From: Axinella damicornis
Taxonomy: Eukaryota > Porifera > Demospongiae > Axinellida > Axinellidae
DNA length: 64,000 bases
Reading direction: 5' to 3'
NCBI GenBank assembly: GCA_963931865.1
Contig: OZ007517.1
Coordinates: 3,919,707-3,983,706 of the forward strand
Shown here: positions 53,005 to 64,000 of the stretch, piece after piece
How positions within the stretch are numbered: position 1 is the first letter of the stretch
How the letters are laid out: each line of letters begins with the position of its first letter
The notes under the pieces: generated by a model
Databases searched by the model: none
What the model saw: the letters and a program-made list of their open reading frames with translations, nothing else
What the model was told of the DNA's origin: nothing
Position numbers and translations under genes: made by a program

Positions 53005-53600
53005 ATCTGCACCCCCCCCCCCCCCAACACTTCGCCCCCTTCCTTCTCCCGCTCCGTTGATAGCGGATGGACATCACAAATGTCCATCACAACAACAAAA
53101 ATAATATTGCGGATGGACATCGCTGAGGTCCCCCCAACACTTCGCCCCCTTCCTTCTCCCGCTCCGTTGATAGGGGATGGACATCACAAATGGCCATCAC
53201 AACAACAACAATGATAATTTATTGCAATGGACATCGCTGAGGCCCCCCCAACACTTCGCCCCCTTCCTTCTCCCGCTCCGTTGATAGCGGATGGACATCA
53301 CAGGTGGCCATTGCGGATGGACATAGCTGAGGCCCCACAACACTTCGCCTCCTTCCTTCTCCCGCTCCGTTGATAGCGGATGGACATCACAGGTGGCCAT
53401 TGCGGATGGACATAGCTGAGGCCCCACAACACTTCGCCCCCTTCTCCCGCTCCATTGATAGCGGATGGACATCACAGATGGCCATTGCTGATGGACATAG
53501 CTGAGGCCCCACAACACTTCGCCCCCTTCCTTCTCCCGCTCCGTTGATAGCGGATGGACATCACAGATGGCCATCACAACAACAAAAATAATCATTTATT
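53005..53600. repeat. ~75-130-bp minisatellite, CACTTCGCCCCCTTCCTTCT (6 copies)
   Basis: Each unit carries CAACACTTCGCC, TTCTCCCGCTCC, TTGATAG.GGATGGACATCAC and AGGCC. Some units have an extra CAACAACAA.AATAAT block. Confidence 0.9.
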
Positions 53601-53960
53601 GTTATAGCGGCCGGATTGCGATCCACCAAAAACAGCTGTGATGGCCATTTGATATCAACGGGTTATTTTATGGTTATTTTATTTACACCTGACCGTGTAT
53701 TTATTAATTTTTATCACCCATATTTTATAATCATAATCATTTATTGTTGTAGCGGATTGCTATCCACCCAAAACAGCTGTGATGGCCATTTGATATCTGA
53801 CCGTGTATTTATTAATTTTTATCACCCATATTCTATCATCATATTTTATAATCATAATCATTTATTGTTGTAGCGGATTGCTATCCACCCAAAACAGTTG
53901 TGATGGCCATTTGATATCAACAGGTTATTTTACGGTTATTTTATTTACTGCTACCACTGT
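53600..53960. repeat. Second minisatellite, TCATTTATTGTTGTAGCGGA (3 copies)
   Basis: Units share AGCGGATTGC.ATCCACC, AAAACAG.TGTGATGGCCA and TTTGATATC. Four GATAAA(A)TATGG repeats follow at 54010-54075. Confidence 0.88.
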
Positions 53961-54189
53961 GTATCACCAGTATACTACTTTCCAAATTTATTTTATGGAT
54001 GATAGAATAATCGGATGATAAATATGGATGATAAAATATGGGTGATAAAATATGGGTGATAAAATATGGGTGATAAAATTACATGGGTTAAGTGATTATC
54101 GACAAAACAAGACTTGTCTATTTTCACTTCCTCTGCTTCCAAAGCTATGTACTGTGGTGGCTCAATACTGTTTCTAGCACTGTTATTCC

Positions 54190-54515
54190 ATCCCTGTATT
54201 CATGAACACCACACACAGAATATAGCAAATTCTAGACTTCTAATATACTTTTGTTTATGTTCTTTGCAAACCATTTGATGCGGGTGCCAAGCAGTTATGT
54301 ACAGTTAAAGTTTCAAAAAGCAACTTTTGCGGTCTTCCTCTCTAACACTGTACTATCATCCTTTCCTTGTGGATGCTGCCTAGGCTCTGAACTTAAAGAA
54401 AACAAAAACACACAAAGAAAGAAAGAAGAATTTTCTAAAATCCTCCTGTGGCCCCATTCCATGGGCTTTACTCCCCATTCAGTGTACAGGAAGAACCAGA
54501 CACTTGCTGACTTGA
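54190..54515. repeat. Duplicated segment, second copy of 50645-50965
   Basis: Same order of conserved words as the first copy. The region carries no intact gene. Confidence 0.85.
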
Positions 54516-54774
54516 GTCATTTTGTGCTTGAAATCCCAGAAATTTAGAACATCAATTTAATAGTTCGTACCAGTCCTATTTTAATCCTAAAAAGCCCTGA
54601 AACAATTTTCAGAAGATCTATGTATGATGTGGAATGACCCACATCTAATCTTGTACACCCTGTTAGACACATGAACTCCGTTGTTGTGTTGTCGCTGGCT
54701 CTCATTCACCAATCCAAGGAGAGAAAGTTAAAGCATACATGTTTCAAATTAGAAGGTGAAGATGGAGTGGGTGC

Positions 54775-55615
54775 TGTGGTCTTGGACTACAACCATGAGG
54801 TGGACCACGTCCGCCATTATTCAAACTCAATGAAAACATTTGCACCTGTTAAGACTTATGCGAAATCTACTTATCGCATTTTTCACACCATCTGTCCTGG
54901 CAGCATCAAGCTGCCTTGGAACTCGTAAACTCCCCGCCCTGAACGGAGACATAATTGGAGCTTGCTTCAGTAAGTTGATCATTATATAGTATATAATTTA
55001 TTAACATTGTGTTGCCTAGGTAACCTGCAGTATGTACATTCGTGTTGCGTGTAATACACCTGAATAACATCTGCTATATTTCTTTTCCTTGCACATGCAG
55101 GATTCGTTCAGTCCAAGCACCTCCAGTGCACGAGGAGTGCACTTGTTGATGCGATGAATGACAAATGTGCAAACTATTGTCGGAAGCCAAATTCAACCAT
55201 GAACTAGCTATATAGCTACAAACAACACCAAGCTACCTATATATCTATCGATATCAAGCTATACGCACAGATGCTGGCTGTTCATCACAAACTTGCCTGT
55301 AGCTATACATAGAAGCATGTCAACAACTTTGTGACAAGGTTGCTACATGGTTGTTTTTGCCTGCTTACAGTTTCATATACATAGTTGGGGCAAGGTTGTG
55401 GCAGGGTTGTGACAAGGTTGTGACATACAGGACAACAACCTTGTTGCAACCATGCTACAACCTTGTCCAAAAGGTTGTTGCAACCTTGAACAAGCTTGGC
55501 ATTTCTACATGGGTTATGGTGGAATGTAAGGTACGCCTTGCAATTGCACATACGTACATTCAACTATGCATAATACTTTCCTCTTCCATATCTCTACAGC
55601 TAAGATACATCAAAG
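54775..55615. repeat. Duplicated segment, relative of 32380-32610
   Basis: The matching words are separated by about 660 bp that the first copy lacks. Near 55318-55500 are many CAACCTTG/CAAGGTTG words able to pair with each other. Confidence 0.7.
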
Positions 55616-55758
55616 ATCATGCCTGAGGTACGTAGAAAGTGAATTGTGTCCCTCCCCCCAGGTATATGCTAAAATAGTACAGCAGAGTCTGATGTGTTGA
55701 CCTTGCAAAATGTACAAAGCTGTTCATAATTATGATTACCCGGCCTTCTCCATTCCAG

Positions 55759-55971
55759 CAGGGACAGCTGGCAGCCAGGCCTCCTGTGTGGCTGCAGGTA
55801 TGACTGTATTGATTTCCATATACAGCAGTTGTTATAAAACTATTATTCTTTCACAGTTTCAGCTGAAATATATGCACGTGGGCAGGGCCCACAATGCCGT
55901 TGCGAATGCAGCTGGTGTACCAGTCCCGACGAGGGATCCCCCAAACCAAAACGAAAATTATACAGTCATGA
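55759..55971 (+). CDS. Two small exons of an unrecognised gene
   Basis: Exon 55759-55797 (acceptor CTCCATTCCAG, donor GCTGCAG/GTATGA, 39 nt) reads QGQLAARPPVWLQ. Exon 55857-55971 (acceptor TTCTTTCACAG, donor ATGA/GTGAGT) reads FQLKYMHVGRAHNAVANAAG then VPVPTRDPPNQNENYTVM. Phases agree. No family is recognised. Confidence 0.45.
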
Positions 55972-56841
55972 GTGAGTGAAATTACAGTCCTCCTCCTCGC
56001 ACTCATCCTCCCATCCTGTCCCTCCCCTCACACTCTATGCAGAGGATGTATCATAGTCTCTTTCTATAATGTGCCCCTTCCAGTAAATCTCCCCCCACTT
56101 TAAGCCCCAAGTTCTTACATTCCCCCAATGTCCAGTGGTGAGCGTCTTCTATAAACTACATGACTGTGTACAGTAGTTTAAAGTTGAAGCTTTTAGCTTA
56201 GCAAACTAAGTTATAAGCCTGTTGGCATTTTCGATTCCCCCTGAGGATGTAGACACACTTACAACCCAGACATCACTGCCGATGCAAGTAAATACATGCC
56301 CCTCCCCACTTTAGATTCAAAGCTGTGTACTAGAACACACTTTGAGCAATGGCAACATGTTACATCATTAGGTGGTAGGTTTATTGGAATCTGTGGCTAT
56401 CAATCGGATCGAGTTCTGGGAGGGATTTTGAGGAGGAACGTATACATCTGTGCTGGGAGGGATTTTGAGGAGGAACGTATGTGTGGGAGTGAGCGCGTGA
56501 AGGGGGGCGGGGGCAATATTATGAGGGTGTGTCTTTTAGGGTGCATGGTGGGGAGTGCATAACCGCAAGCACGCTTTGGAAGCTTCAGTCATCACCATTT
56601 GTGACAACTACTTCAGCATGCTCTCCCAGGCGCCTGCCTTCCTGTGCCCAAGATGAGAACAAAACAGGAAAAAATCATCAGGCCAAAGTCTGATTACTCT
56701 AGATACATGCGTCTGCAAGGCATAGAGCTTGGGATTATCCCAACGCAACTTAGGCTATTTAATAGCCATGGGGCACCCCTGCTTTTGGTGTCTCTGCAAG
56801 GGGAGATTATACGCACTTACACAATGTACTCTCACTTTCAC

Positions 56842-56906
56842 TAGTCTCATGCCCAGATCTTCTCAGACCCTCCTTCTGCGTGTATGAGGGTCTGGGAATG
56901 AGACTA
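56842..56906. mobile_element. 65-bp single-hairpin relative of the MITE termini
   Basis: TAGTCTCATGCCCAGA to TCTGGGAATGAGACTA folds as one hairpin like 18511-18556. The flanks ACTTTCAC and ACTGTCAC differ at one position and may be a target duplication. Confidence 0.65.
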
Positions 56907-56926
56907 ACTGTCACATGTAAAGGAAA

Positions 56927-57144
56927 ATGGGTACCGGGAAGAAAAATGGAGCTGAAGAAGATCCAGAAAGTGAGCCTGAAGAGGAAACAGAGGCTGAAGA
57001 GGTATTAAACAATCTCTCCTTAACCTATACAATGCATTGTTGACGTTGGTGTCATCCTTTGCTTCAATAGTATGAACTGGATCATTTGAAGCAGAGGGAG
57101 AAAAGAATCACAGAAAGAAAAGAAAGTTCTTCCCCATGGGATTG
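56927..57144 (+). CDS. Two exons: acidic tail then YEL-basic stretch, unrecognised
   Basis: From ATG at 56927 the first exon reads MGTGKKNGAEEDPESEPEEE then TEAEE and ends at GAAGAG/GTATTA (57001). The second (57071-57144, acceptor GCTTCAATAG, donor GATTG/GTAAGC) reads YELDHLKQREKRITERKESS then SPWDW. Phases agree. The layout resembles the exon at 39780-39927. The 32-bp satellite starts inside the next intron. Confidence 0.55.
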
Positions 57145-57174
57145 GTAAGCTCGGTTCCGTTTGTGCACATGACA

Positions 57175-59471
57175 GTTGACCACGATTGTTTGGTCCTCAT
57201 ACTGAGACCGACCATGATTGTTTGGACCTCATATTGAGAGTGACCATGATTGTTTGGTCCTCATACTGAGTCTGACCATGATTGTTTGGTCCTCATACTG
57301 AGTCTGACCATGATTGTTTGATCCTCATACTGAGTCTGACCATGATTGTTTGGTCCTCATACTGAGTCTGACCATGATTGTTTGGTCCTCATATTGAGAC
57401 TGACCATGATTGTTTGATCCTCATACTGAGACTGACCATGATTGTTTGGTCCTCATACTGAGGCTGACCATGATTGTTTGGTCCTCATATTGAGACTGAC
57501 CATGATTGTTTGGTCCTCATACTGAGGCTGACCATGATTGTTTGGTCCTCATACTGAGGCTGACCATGATTGTTTGGTCCTCATACTGAGTCTGACCATG
57601 ATTGTTTGGTCCTCATATTGAGACTGACCATGATTGTTTGGTCCTCATACCGAGACTGACCATGATTGTTTGGTCCTCATACTGAGACTGACCATGATTG
57701 TTTGATCCTCATACTGAGGCTGACCATGATTGTTTGGTCCTCATACTGAGTCTGACCATGATTGTTTGGTCCTCATATTAAGACTGACCATGATTGTTTG
57801 ATCCTCATACCGAGACTGACCATGATTGTTTGGTCCTCATACTGAGTCTGACCATGATTGTTTGATCCTCATACTGAGGCTGACCATGATGGTTTGGTCC
57901 TCATACTGAGTCTGACCATGATGGTTTGATCCTCATACTGAGGCTGACCATGATTGTTTGATCCTCATACTGAGTCTGACCATGATTGTTTGATCCTCAT
58001 ACTGAGGCTGACCACGATTGTTTGATCCTCATACTGAGACTGACCATGATTGTTTGATCCTCATACTGAGTCTGACCATGATTGTTTGGTCCTCATATTG
58101 AGACTGACCATGATTGTTTGATCCTCATACTGAGACTGACCATGATTGTTTGGTCCTCATACTGAGACTGACCATGATTGTTTGGTCCTCATACTGAGTC
58201 TGACCATGATTGTTTGGTCCTCATACTGAGACTGACCATGATTGTTTGATCCTCATACTGAGTCTGACCATGATTGTTTGGTCCTCATATTGAGACTGAC
58301 CATGATTGTTTGGTCCTCATACTGAGACTGACCATGATTGTTTGATCCTCATACTGAGTCTGACCATGATTGTTTGATCCTCATACCGAGTCCGACCATG
58401 ATTGTTTGATCCTCATACCGAGTCCGACCATGATTGTTTGATCCTCATACTGAGACTGACCATGATTGTTTGATCCTCATACTGAGTCTGACCATGATTG
58501 TTTGATCCTCATACTGAGGCTGACCACGATTGTTTGGTCCTCATACTGAGGCTGACCATGATTGTTTGATCCTCATACTGAGGCTGACCACGATTGTTTG
58601 ATCCTCATACTGAGACTGACCATGATTGTTTGATCCTCATACTGAGTCTGACCATGATTGTTTGGTCCTCATATTGGGACTGACCATGATTGTTTGATCC
58701 TCATACTGAGACTGACCATGATTGTTTGGTCCTCATACTGAGACTGACCATGATTGTTTGGTCCTCATACTGAGTCTGACCATGATTGTTTGGTCCTCAT
58801 ACTGAGACTGACCATGATTGTTTGATCCTCATACTGAGTCTGACCATGATTGTTTGGTCCTTATATTGAGACTGACCATGATTGTTTGGTCCTCATACTG
58901 AGACTGACCATGATTGTTTGATCCTCATACTGAGTCTGACCATGATTGTTTGATCCTCATACCGAGTCCGACCATGATTGTTTGATCCTCATACCGAGTC
59001 CGACCATGATTGTTTGATCCTCATACTGAGGCTAACCATGATTGTTTGATCCTCATACTGAGTCTGACCATGATTGTTTGATCCTCATACTGAGGCTGAC
59101 CACGATTGTTTGGTCCTCATACTGAGGCTGACCATGATTGTTTGATCCTCATACTGAGACTGACCATGATTGTTTGATCCTCATACTGAGACTGACCATG
59201 ATTGTTTGATCCTCATACTGAGACTGACCATGATTGTTTGATCCTCATACTGAGTCCGACCATGATTGTTTGATCCTCATACTGAGACTGACCATGATTG
59301 TTTGATCCTCATACTGAGACTGACCATGATTGTTTGATCCTCATACTGAGACTGACCATGATTGTTTGATCCTCATACTGAGACTGACCATGATTGTTTG
59401 ATCCTCATACTGAGACTGACCATGATTGTTTGATCCTCATACTGAGGCTGACCATGATTGCTTGTGCATCA
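57175..59471. repeat. 32-bp satellite array, ~72 copies, with higher-order structure
   Basis: The unit is TGATTGTTTGATCCTCATAC plus TGAGACTGACCA, with variants at three positions (G/A before TCC; GAGACTG, GAGTCTG or GAGGCTG; ACTGAG or ATTGAG). The variant pattern from about 58008 repeats from about 58584, a period of 576 bp, or 18 units. There is no spacer, so it is not CRISPR. Confidence 0.96.
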
Positions 59472-60530
59472 TACCATAATACGTACGTAGGTACATTTGA
59501 AAGAGAAACATAAACACTGGAATAAATATAATGAAGTCAAGAAGTGAGGAATACTACACATACAAGACGTCAGTATAATCTATTGTGAAAAGACTGGCAA
59601 GTGCTTCCAAAACTTCCTGGAGACAGCAACCAGCACCACAAACAACGACTGCTCAAACGTAACAAAATTATATCAAGCCAGTACTGCCATGCTCCAAGTC
59701 CTCTGAACTCTTCCAGGCAAGTTTGACACCATCCTCCCCACTAACTTGCCTGTACCGACAACACAGCATGGAATTGTAAGTGTATATCCACGTGCACATA
59801 CACCCACAAATGTATGTGCACATCTACAACATATGTGACCCGCTGAGGGTCTACCCGGCACATCGTGCAAATAATGAATTTGAGCTAGAGGCAATTTTAT
59901 GCACGAAGGTAGTTCTTCAGCGAAAGGCCGGCTCTGCTTCCATAAGGGCAAAATAAGCCCGAACTCATAGCCATGCCGGTGAAGCTACAATAATATAGGG
60001 AAATGCATTGCCACGTACCATGCTGCATGCTTTGCAATGCGGACGTGCCATTTACGCGGTAGTGTTGCAGGTGTCACGATCATAGTAGCTACTGAAGTTT
60101 TTTTTCTTTGTCATCGTACAACGGAGCGCAATATAGCAACAGCAGTGAACCAATTGTTCGAGACGACTTCGATCTTTTCCGGCCGGGGGATCAACCCGCC
60201 CTCACGAGTGTCGCTGAGGAGTACTTTTGCAGGGAAGACCCTGACGATTTGAATTAAAGTGCAAATTGGATTGTTGTATTGCAATCACTTTACTAGTAGT
60301 GCTTCTTATCATCATTACCTAGATGAGGAGATGGCTAATGAGATGAGTGATGATGGTATCATGCCTGAAGATGGAGCCAATGGTTTGCCCAACAGCAGAG
60401 ATGAAATGCAGTGCAGATTATTATGCTTCACCCTACAGATAATATTCAACCAGATGGAACACTAATCGAAGACTATACTAAGCAAGTATCAGTGCTGCAG
60501 CTACAATGATAAGAGCTCCTCCCTTCCCGA
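59472..60530. other. No gene recognised
   Basis: Short open frames only. The interval 60325-60465 contains DEEMANEMSDDGIMPEDG in one frame, acidic and unrecognised. Confidence 0.35.
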
Positions 60531-60579
60531 GTGGTCCATTTCAGGTTCCTGCTCCGACTGCTACACTTCCAAGTAGCTC

Positions 60580-61175
60580 TGTCCTTGGTGATGCCACACC
60601 CCTCCCTGTACAAGATAGTTCCCCTTGGTCTGCCACACCTTGAGGTATGTCACTCCAGATCGCCACGGTCACACCTCTGCCTGTGCAGACTGGCTCACTC
60701 AACACGTCACCAGGTAGCTCCCTGCACACCGCCACACCTCTGCCTGCATGTGCAGACTGGTTCAACAGCTACCACCTCCACCAGTGACAGTGAGCTAGTC
60801 CAGTTCCTTGAGAATGGGTGTGGGTGCAAGAGGGCAGGTGGGAGACCATGCTATACCCTTTTCCCCAAACAGCACTATCAGGAGATCAGATGGCAGTATG
60901 CAGAACGCACCAGAAATGAATTTGACGTGGTGTTCATGGGGCAAATAATGGCAACGACGGTGAACGACACGACGACACAATGCACCAAATTCCGGCACAC
61001 TCCAACACAGAGGAAGCTATCTTCAATGGCCTTTTTTCCATGGTGGCCATCAGGTCTGTGGGAAGACATCCAAGACACTGGATACTCTCGCATGCATTCA
61101 GGTCATCACAAGATCCTTGCATGCTGCTTTAGCGAACGATCTCGTGTTCAAGTGCATGCATTAGAGAATGGTTAA
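60580..61175 (+). pseudogene. Frameshifted fragment of a widespread invertebrate element-type protein
   Basis: A TPLPVQTGS-type repeat linker precedes ELVQFLENGCGCKRAGGRPC, YTLFPKQHYQEIRWQYAER and FDVVFMGQIMATT. FLE..CGC....G.PC.TLF...YY.....Q.AE......V.MGQIMA is a pattern I recall in many uncharacterised, transposon-like proteins of sponges and cnidarians; I cannot name the family. After a shift in TTTTTT near 61035 the frame continues HGGHQVCGKTFKTL, as the family does, so a one-base error in the T-run broke it. Confidence 0.6.
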
Positions 61176-61292
61176 TTTCCTTACAGAGGAAATCATACCC
61201 AGGCGAAAGAAGCCCCCTAAGGCAGAAATCATACCCAGGCTAAAGAAGCCCTCTAAGGCACGAAATGTCGCAGAAAGCTTCACGAATAGGTA

Positions 61293-61389
61293 TGCCTGAC
61301 TTCATTCCCAGACATACAAAGTCATGTAGTAATTTCAATAGCTACTGTTATTGCTTGCAATCGGCACCTGGAAGTGTGGGAATGAAGAT
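61293..61389. mobile_element. ~97-bp hairpin-ended element, CTTCATTCCCAGA termini
   Basis: CTTCATTCCCAGACA and TGTGGGAATGAAG are inverted and resemble the single-hairpin elements at 18511 and 56842. Arms are short and no target duplication is certain. Confidence 0.45.
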
Positions 61390-61520
61390 AGCTATATAGC
61401 CGTAACAAGTCTGTAGTGTCACCACACTTTCTCTTATCATTATTGGCAGGCAAAGACAGATTTTCTGGTTGTTTCCTGGTTTAAGAGTCACGAAAGATGC
61501 ATTGTCAGCAGCATTACATC

Positions 61521-61602
61521 ATAGTGTATAATAGTGTATAATAGTATTTGCTGTGTTTCCTGTGTTCCTCGTGTTTCCTCGTGTTTTCTGTGTTCCTCGT
61601 GT
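61521..61602. repeat. Inverted seed of the terminal 18-bp array
   Basis: AGTGTATAATAGTGTATAAT then TGTGTTTCCTGTGTTCCTCG is the reverse complement of units in 62590-64000, standing about 1 kb before that array. Confidence 0.88.
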
Positions 61603-61610
61603 TCCATGCA

Positions 61611-61960
61611 TCAGCCACAACACCACCTAAAAACCCAGATCCTGAAAACCAACCTCAAGTTCACGTAGACCCTCCCTTGGATCCCGAGGAGATGAACGCT
61701 ATGGACGACCCTGCCACGGATCCAGAGCTGAACCTGCCTACAGACACCCCTCCCTTGGATCCCGAGATGAACCTGCCACAAGTCCAGACAGTATGGAGGT
61801 TCCTCCCAGTGAACCTGAGATGAACCCACATCCAGACACCATGGACGACCCTCCCAGGGATCCTGAGATGAACGTGCTCACAGGACCAGAGACTATGAAC
61901 AACCCACCTCCACTTTCAGATCCTATTTCCAAGAGTGGAATCACTGCTATAACAGGTAGG
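61611..61960 (+). CDS. Exon-like stretch with DPPxDPEMN repeats, one frameshift
   Basis: After a CATCAG acceptor the frame reads VHVDPPLDPEEMNAMDDPAT, DPELNLPTDTPPLDPEMNLP and then, in another frame, PPSEPEMNPHPDTMDDPP and DPISKSGITAIT, ending at a good donor AACAG/GTAGGT. The acidic, proline-rich repeat resembles the low-complexity repeats near 33-44 kb only in style. Probably disordered and recently broken. Confidence 0.45.
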
Positions 61961-62560
61961 TAAATAGTACCTACTTAAAACTTAAAATGTATTTTTAGTA
62001 AGGCAGATTGCAAACATCCATGTTGAAATTTTAAAACTGGTATTCCTATCACCCAAAGCTACGGTGGTTAACGTTTCTTTTATTGAGATTTAGCCACATG
62101 AATTTAAACTGCTAACTGTGAATATAATACCAATAGACCTTGGGGGGTAAAAGTAGGTTGCAAATGGAATAAAACATGTAAACGTGTTTTGATGTTTTTC
62201 ATACTGTAAACACGTAATTTTGTCTGCTTCCAGCACTTTACTCCATAACAGATAATCGTCTACTTGTACAACCCCTATCATGTATGCATGTCTATATACA
62301 CTTCATGCAGGGAGAAGGCGAAAGAGGAGGAATCCCTTGTAGGACAACATGTCCGAGTACTTTAAGCCTGCAGGACCCTGTAGGGTTCGTAAAACCAGAG
62401 GAAAGTGATTATACTACGAACTTAAAGACCTTTAGTGTTAACTATGTTGTGTTATAAGTAAGCCTTTATTCCCCTTGAACTACTGTAACATTGTCATGAC
62501 CATTAGATTCAAATTATTTACCACACATTGCATTGGCATGCCGCAAACATAACAATAAAC
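61961..62560. other. No gene recognised
   Basis: Unrecognised sequence leading into the terminal array. Confidence 0.35.
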
Positions 62561-62589
62561 TACATGAGAAACAACGAACGACAAACAAT

Positions 62590-64000
62590 ACAGCAAACAT
62601 GAGGAACACAGGAAACACGAGGAACACAGCAAACACGAGGAACACAGGAAACACGAGGAACACAGGAAACACAAGGAACACAGCAAACACGAGGAAACAC
62701 GAGGAACACAGAAAACACGAGGAACACAAGAAACACGAGGAACACAGGAAACACAAGGAACACAGGAAACACAAGGAACACAGCAAACATGACGAAACAT
62801 GAGGAACACAGCAAACACTATTATACACTATTATACACTAGGAAACACGAGGAACACAGCAAACACGAGGAACACAGCAAACACTATTATACACTATTAT
62901 ACACTATTATACACTATTATACACTAGGAAACACGAGGAACACAGCAAACATGACGAAAGACGAGGAACACAGCAAACACGAGGAACACAGCAAACACGA
63001 GGAAACACGAGGAACACAGGAAACACGAGGAACACAGGAAACACGAGGAACACAGGAAACACGAGGAACACAGGAAACACGAGGAACACAGCTAACACGA
63101 GGAACACAGCAAACACGAGGAACACAGGAAACACAAGGAACACAGCAAACACGAGGAACACAGCAAACATGACGAAACACGAGGAACACAGCAAACACGA
63201 GGAACACAGCAAACACTATTATACACTATTATACACTAGGAAACACGAGGAACACAGCAAACACGAGGAACACAGCAAACACTATTATACACTATTATAC
63301 ACGAGGAACACAGCAAACATGACGAAACACGAGGAACACAGCAAACACGAGGAACACAGCAAACACGAGGAAACACGAGGAACACAGGAAACACGAGGAA
63401 CACAGGAAACACGAGGAACACAGGAAACACGAGGAACACAGGAAACACGAGGAACACAGCTAACACGAGGAACACAGCAAACACGAGGAACACAGGAAAC
63501 ACAAGGAACACAGCAAACACGAGGAACACAGCAAACATGACGAAACACGAGGAACACAGCAAACACGAGGAACACAGCAAACACTATTATACACTATTAT
63601 ACACTAGGAAACACGAGGAACACAGCAAACACGAGGAACACAGCAAACACTATTATACACTATTATACACGAGGAACACAGCAAACATGACGAAACACGA
63701 GGAACACAGCAAACACGAGGAACACAGCAAACACGAGGAACACAGCAAACACTATTATACACTATTATACACTAGGAAACACGAGGAACACAGCAAACAT
63801 GACGAAACACGAGGAACACAGCAAACACGAGGAACACAGGAAACACGAGGAACACAGCAAACACGAGGAACACAGGAAACACAAGGAACACAGCAAACAC
63901 GAGGAACACAGCAAACACGAGGAACACAGCAAACACTATTATACACTATTATACACTAGGAAACACGAGGAACACAGCAAACACGAGGAACACAGCAAAC
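62590..64000. repeat. Array of ACACGAGGAACACAGCAA units with higher-order repeats, runs off window
   Basis: The 18-bp unit AACACGAGGAACACAGCA (or GGA for GCA) alternates with blocks of ACTATTATAC. A composite of about 368 bp recurs, for example 62800-63168 and 63169-63536. Open frames on both strands (EEHSKHEEHSK, FLVFAVFLVFPV) are artefacts of a unit length divisible by three. Confidence 0.95.

Noticed and set aside
57175..59471. CRISPR array
   Set aside because: Units of 32 bp follow one another without spacers in animal DNA; it is a satellite.
62560..63959. Many open frames on both strands of the terminal array (FLVFAVFLV, EEHSKHEEH)
   Set aside because: Artefacts of an 18-bp unit; no unique sequence, start context or domain.

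Overview
The window is eukaryotic, animal-type DNA. Genes are split into short exons with GT-AG introns, there are no operons or Shine-Dalgarno sites, and most of the sequence is introns, tandem arrays and transposon copies. A PTB-like RNA-binding protein, a Kelch exon, LINE and DIRS-type retroelement remnants and pogo, Tc1/mariner and hAT elements all fit a marine invertebrate. I lean to a sponge, because the Kelch exon resembles sponge Kelch proteins I recall, but a cnidarian is not excluded.

Region 1 (about 0.7-17.3 kb) is dominated by one real gene on the minus strand, a polypyrimidine-tract-binding protein (PTBP) homologue. Seven coding exons can be read: 16867-16913, 15047-15077, 13947-14170, 7175-7356, 5979-6030, 4097-4155 and 3330-3430. 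All adjoining phases agree except across one missing exon, the end of RRM1, which should lie between 7.36 and 13.95 kb. The gene runs off the left side before RRM3 and RRM4. Its introns hold minisatellites (58 bp, 20 bp and a roughly 60 bp family), a decayed Tc1/mariner element and several double-hairpin MITEs. The 58-bp minisatellite is made from the end of a PTBP exon plus its splice donor. An inverted extra copy of the promoter and first exon lies at 666-1113.

Region 2 (17.4-30 kb) is a transposon graveyard. It contains several double-hairpin MITEs, a pogo-like MITE, a 1.17-kb foldback element, a 152-bp MITE with a 9-bp target duplication, a LINE reverse-transcriptase pseudogene split by a 284-bp TA-flanked element, a second LINE fragment and one Kelch exon.

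Region 3 (30-57 kb) is a mosaic of diverged segmental duplications: roughly 33.3-39.5, 41.3-42.8 and 43.7-49.3 kb, with further fragments at 30.4-32.6 and 50.6-55.6 kb. They carry exon-like open stretches of unrecognised genes, many broken. Different transposons have entered different copies, and in one case the sister copy preserves the empty site. DIRS/Ngaro-like gag and RT remnants lie at 40.3-40.75 and 52.1-52.4 kb.

Region 4 (57-64 kb) is satellite-like: about 72 copies of a 32-bp unit with an 18-unit higher-order period, a pseudogene fragment of a widespread invertebrate element-type protein, and an 18-bp-based array running off the right end.

The best candidates for something undescribed are the MITE superfamily with the 17-bp terminus TAGCCTCGTTCCCAGGC, whose ends each form their own nested hairpin and which makes 9-bp target duplications, and the exon/donor-derived minisatellite in the PTBP gene. 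All calls come from reading the sequence; no search or alignment was run.
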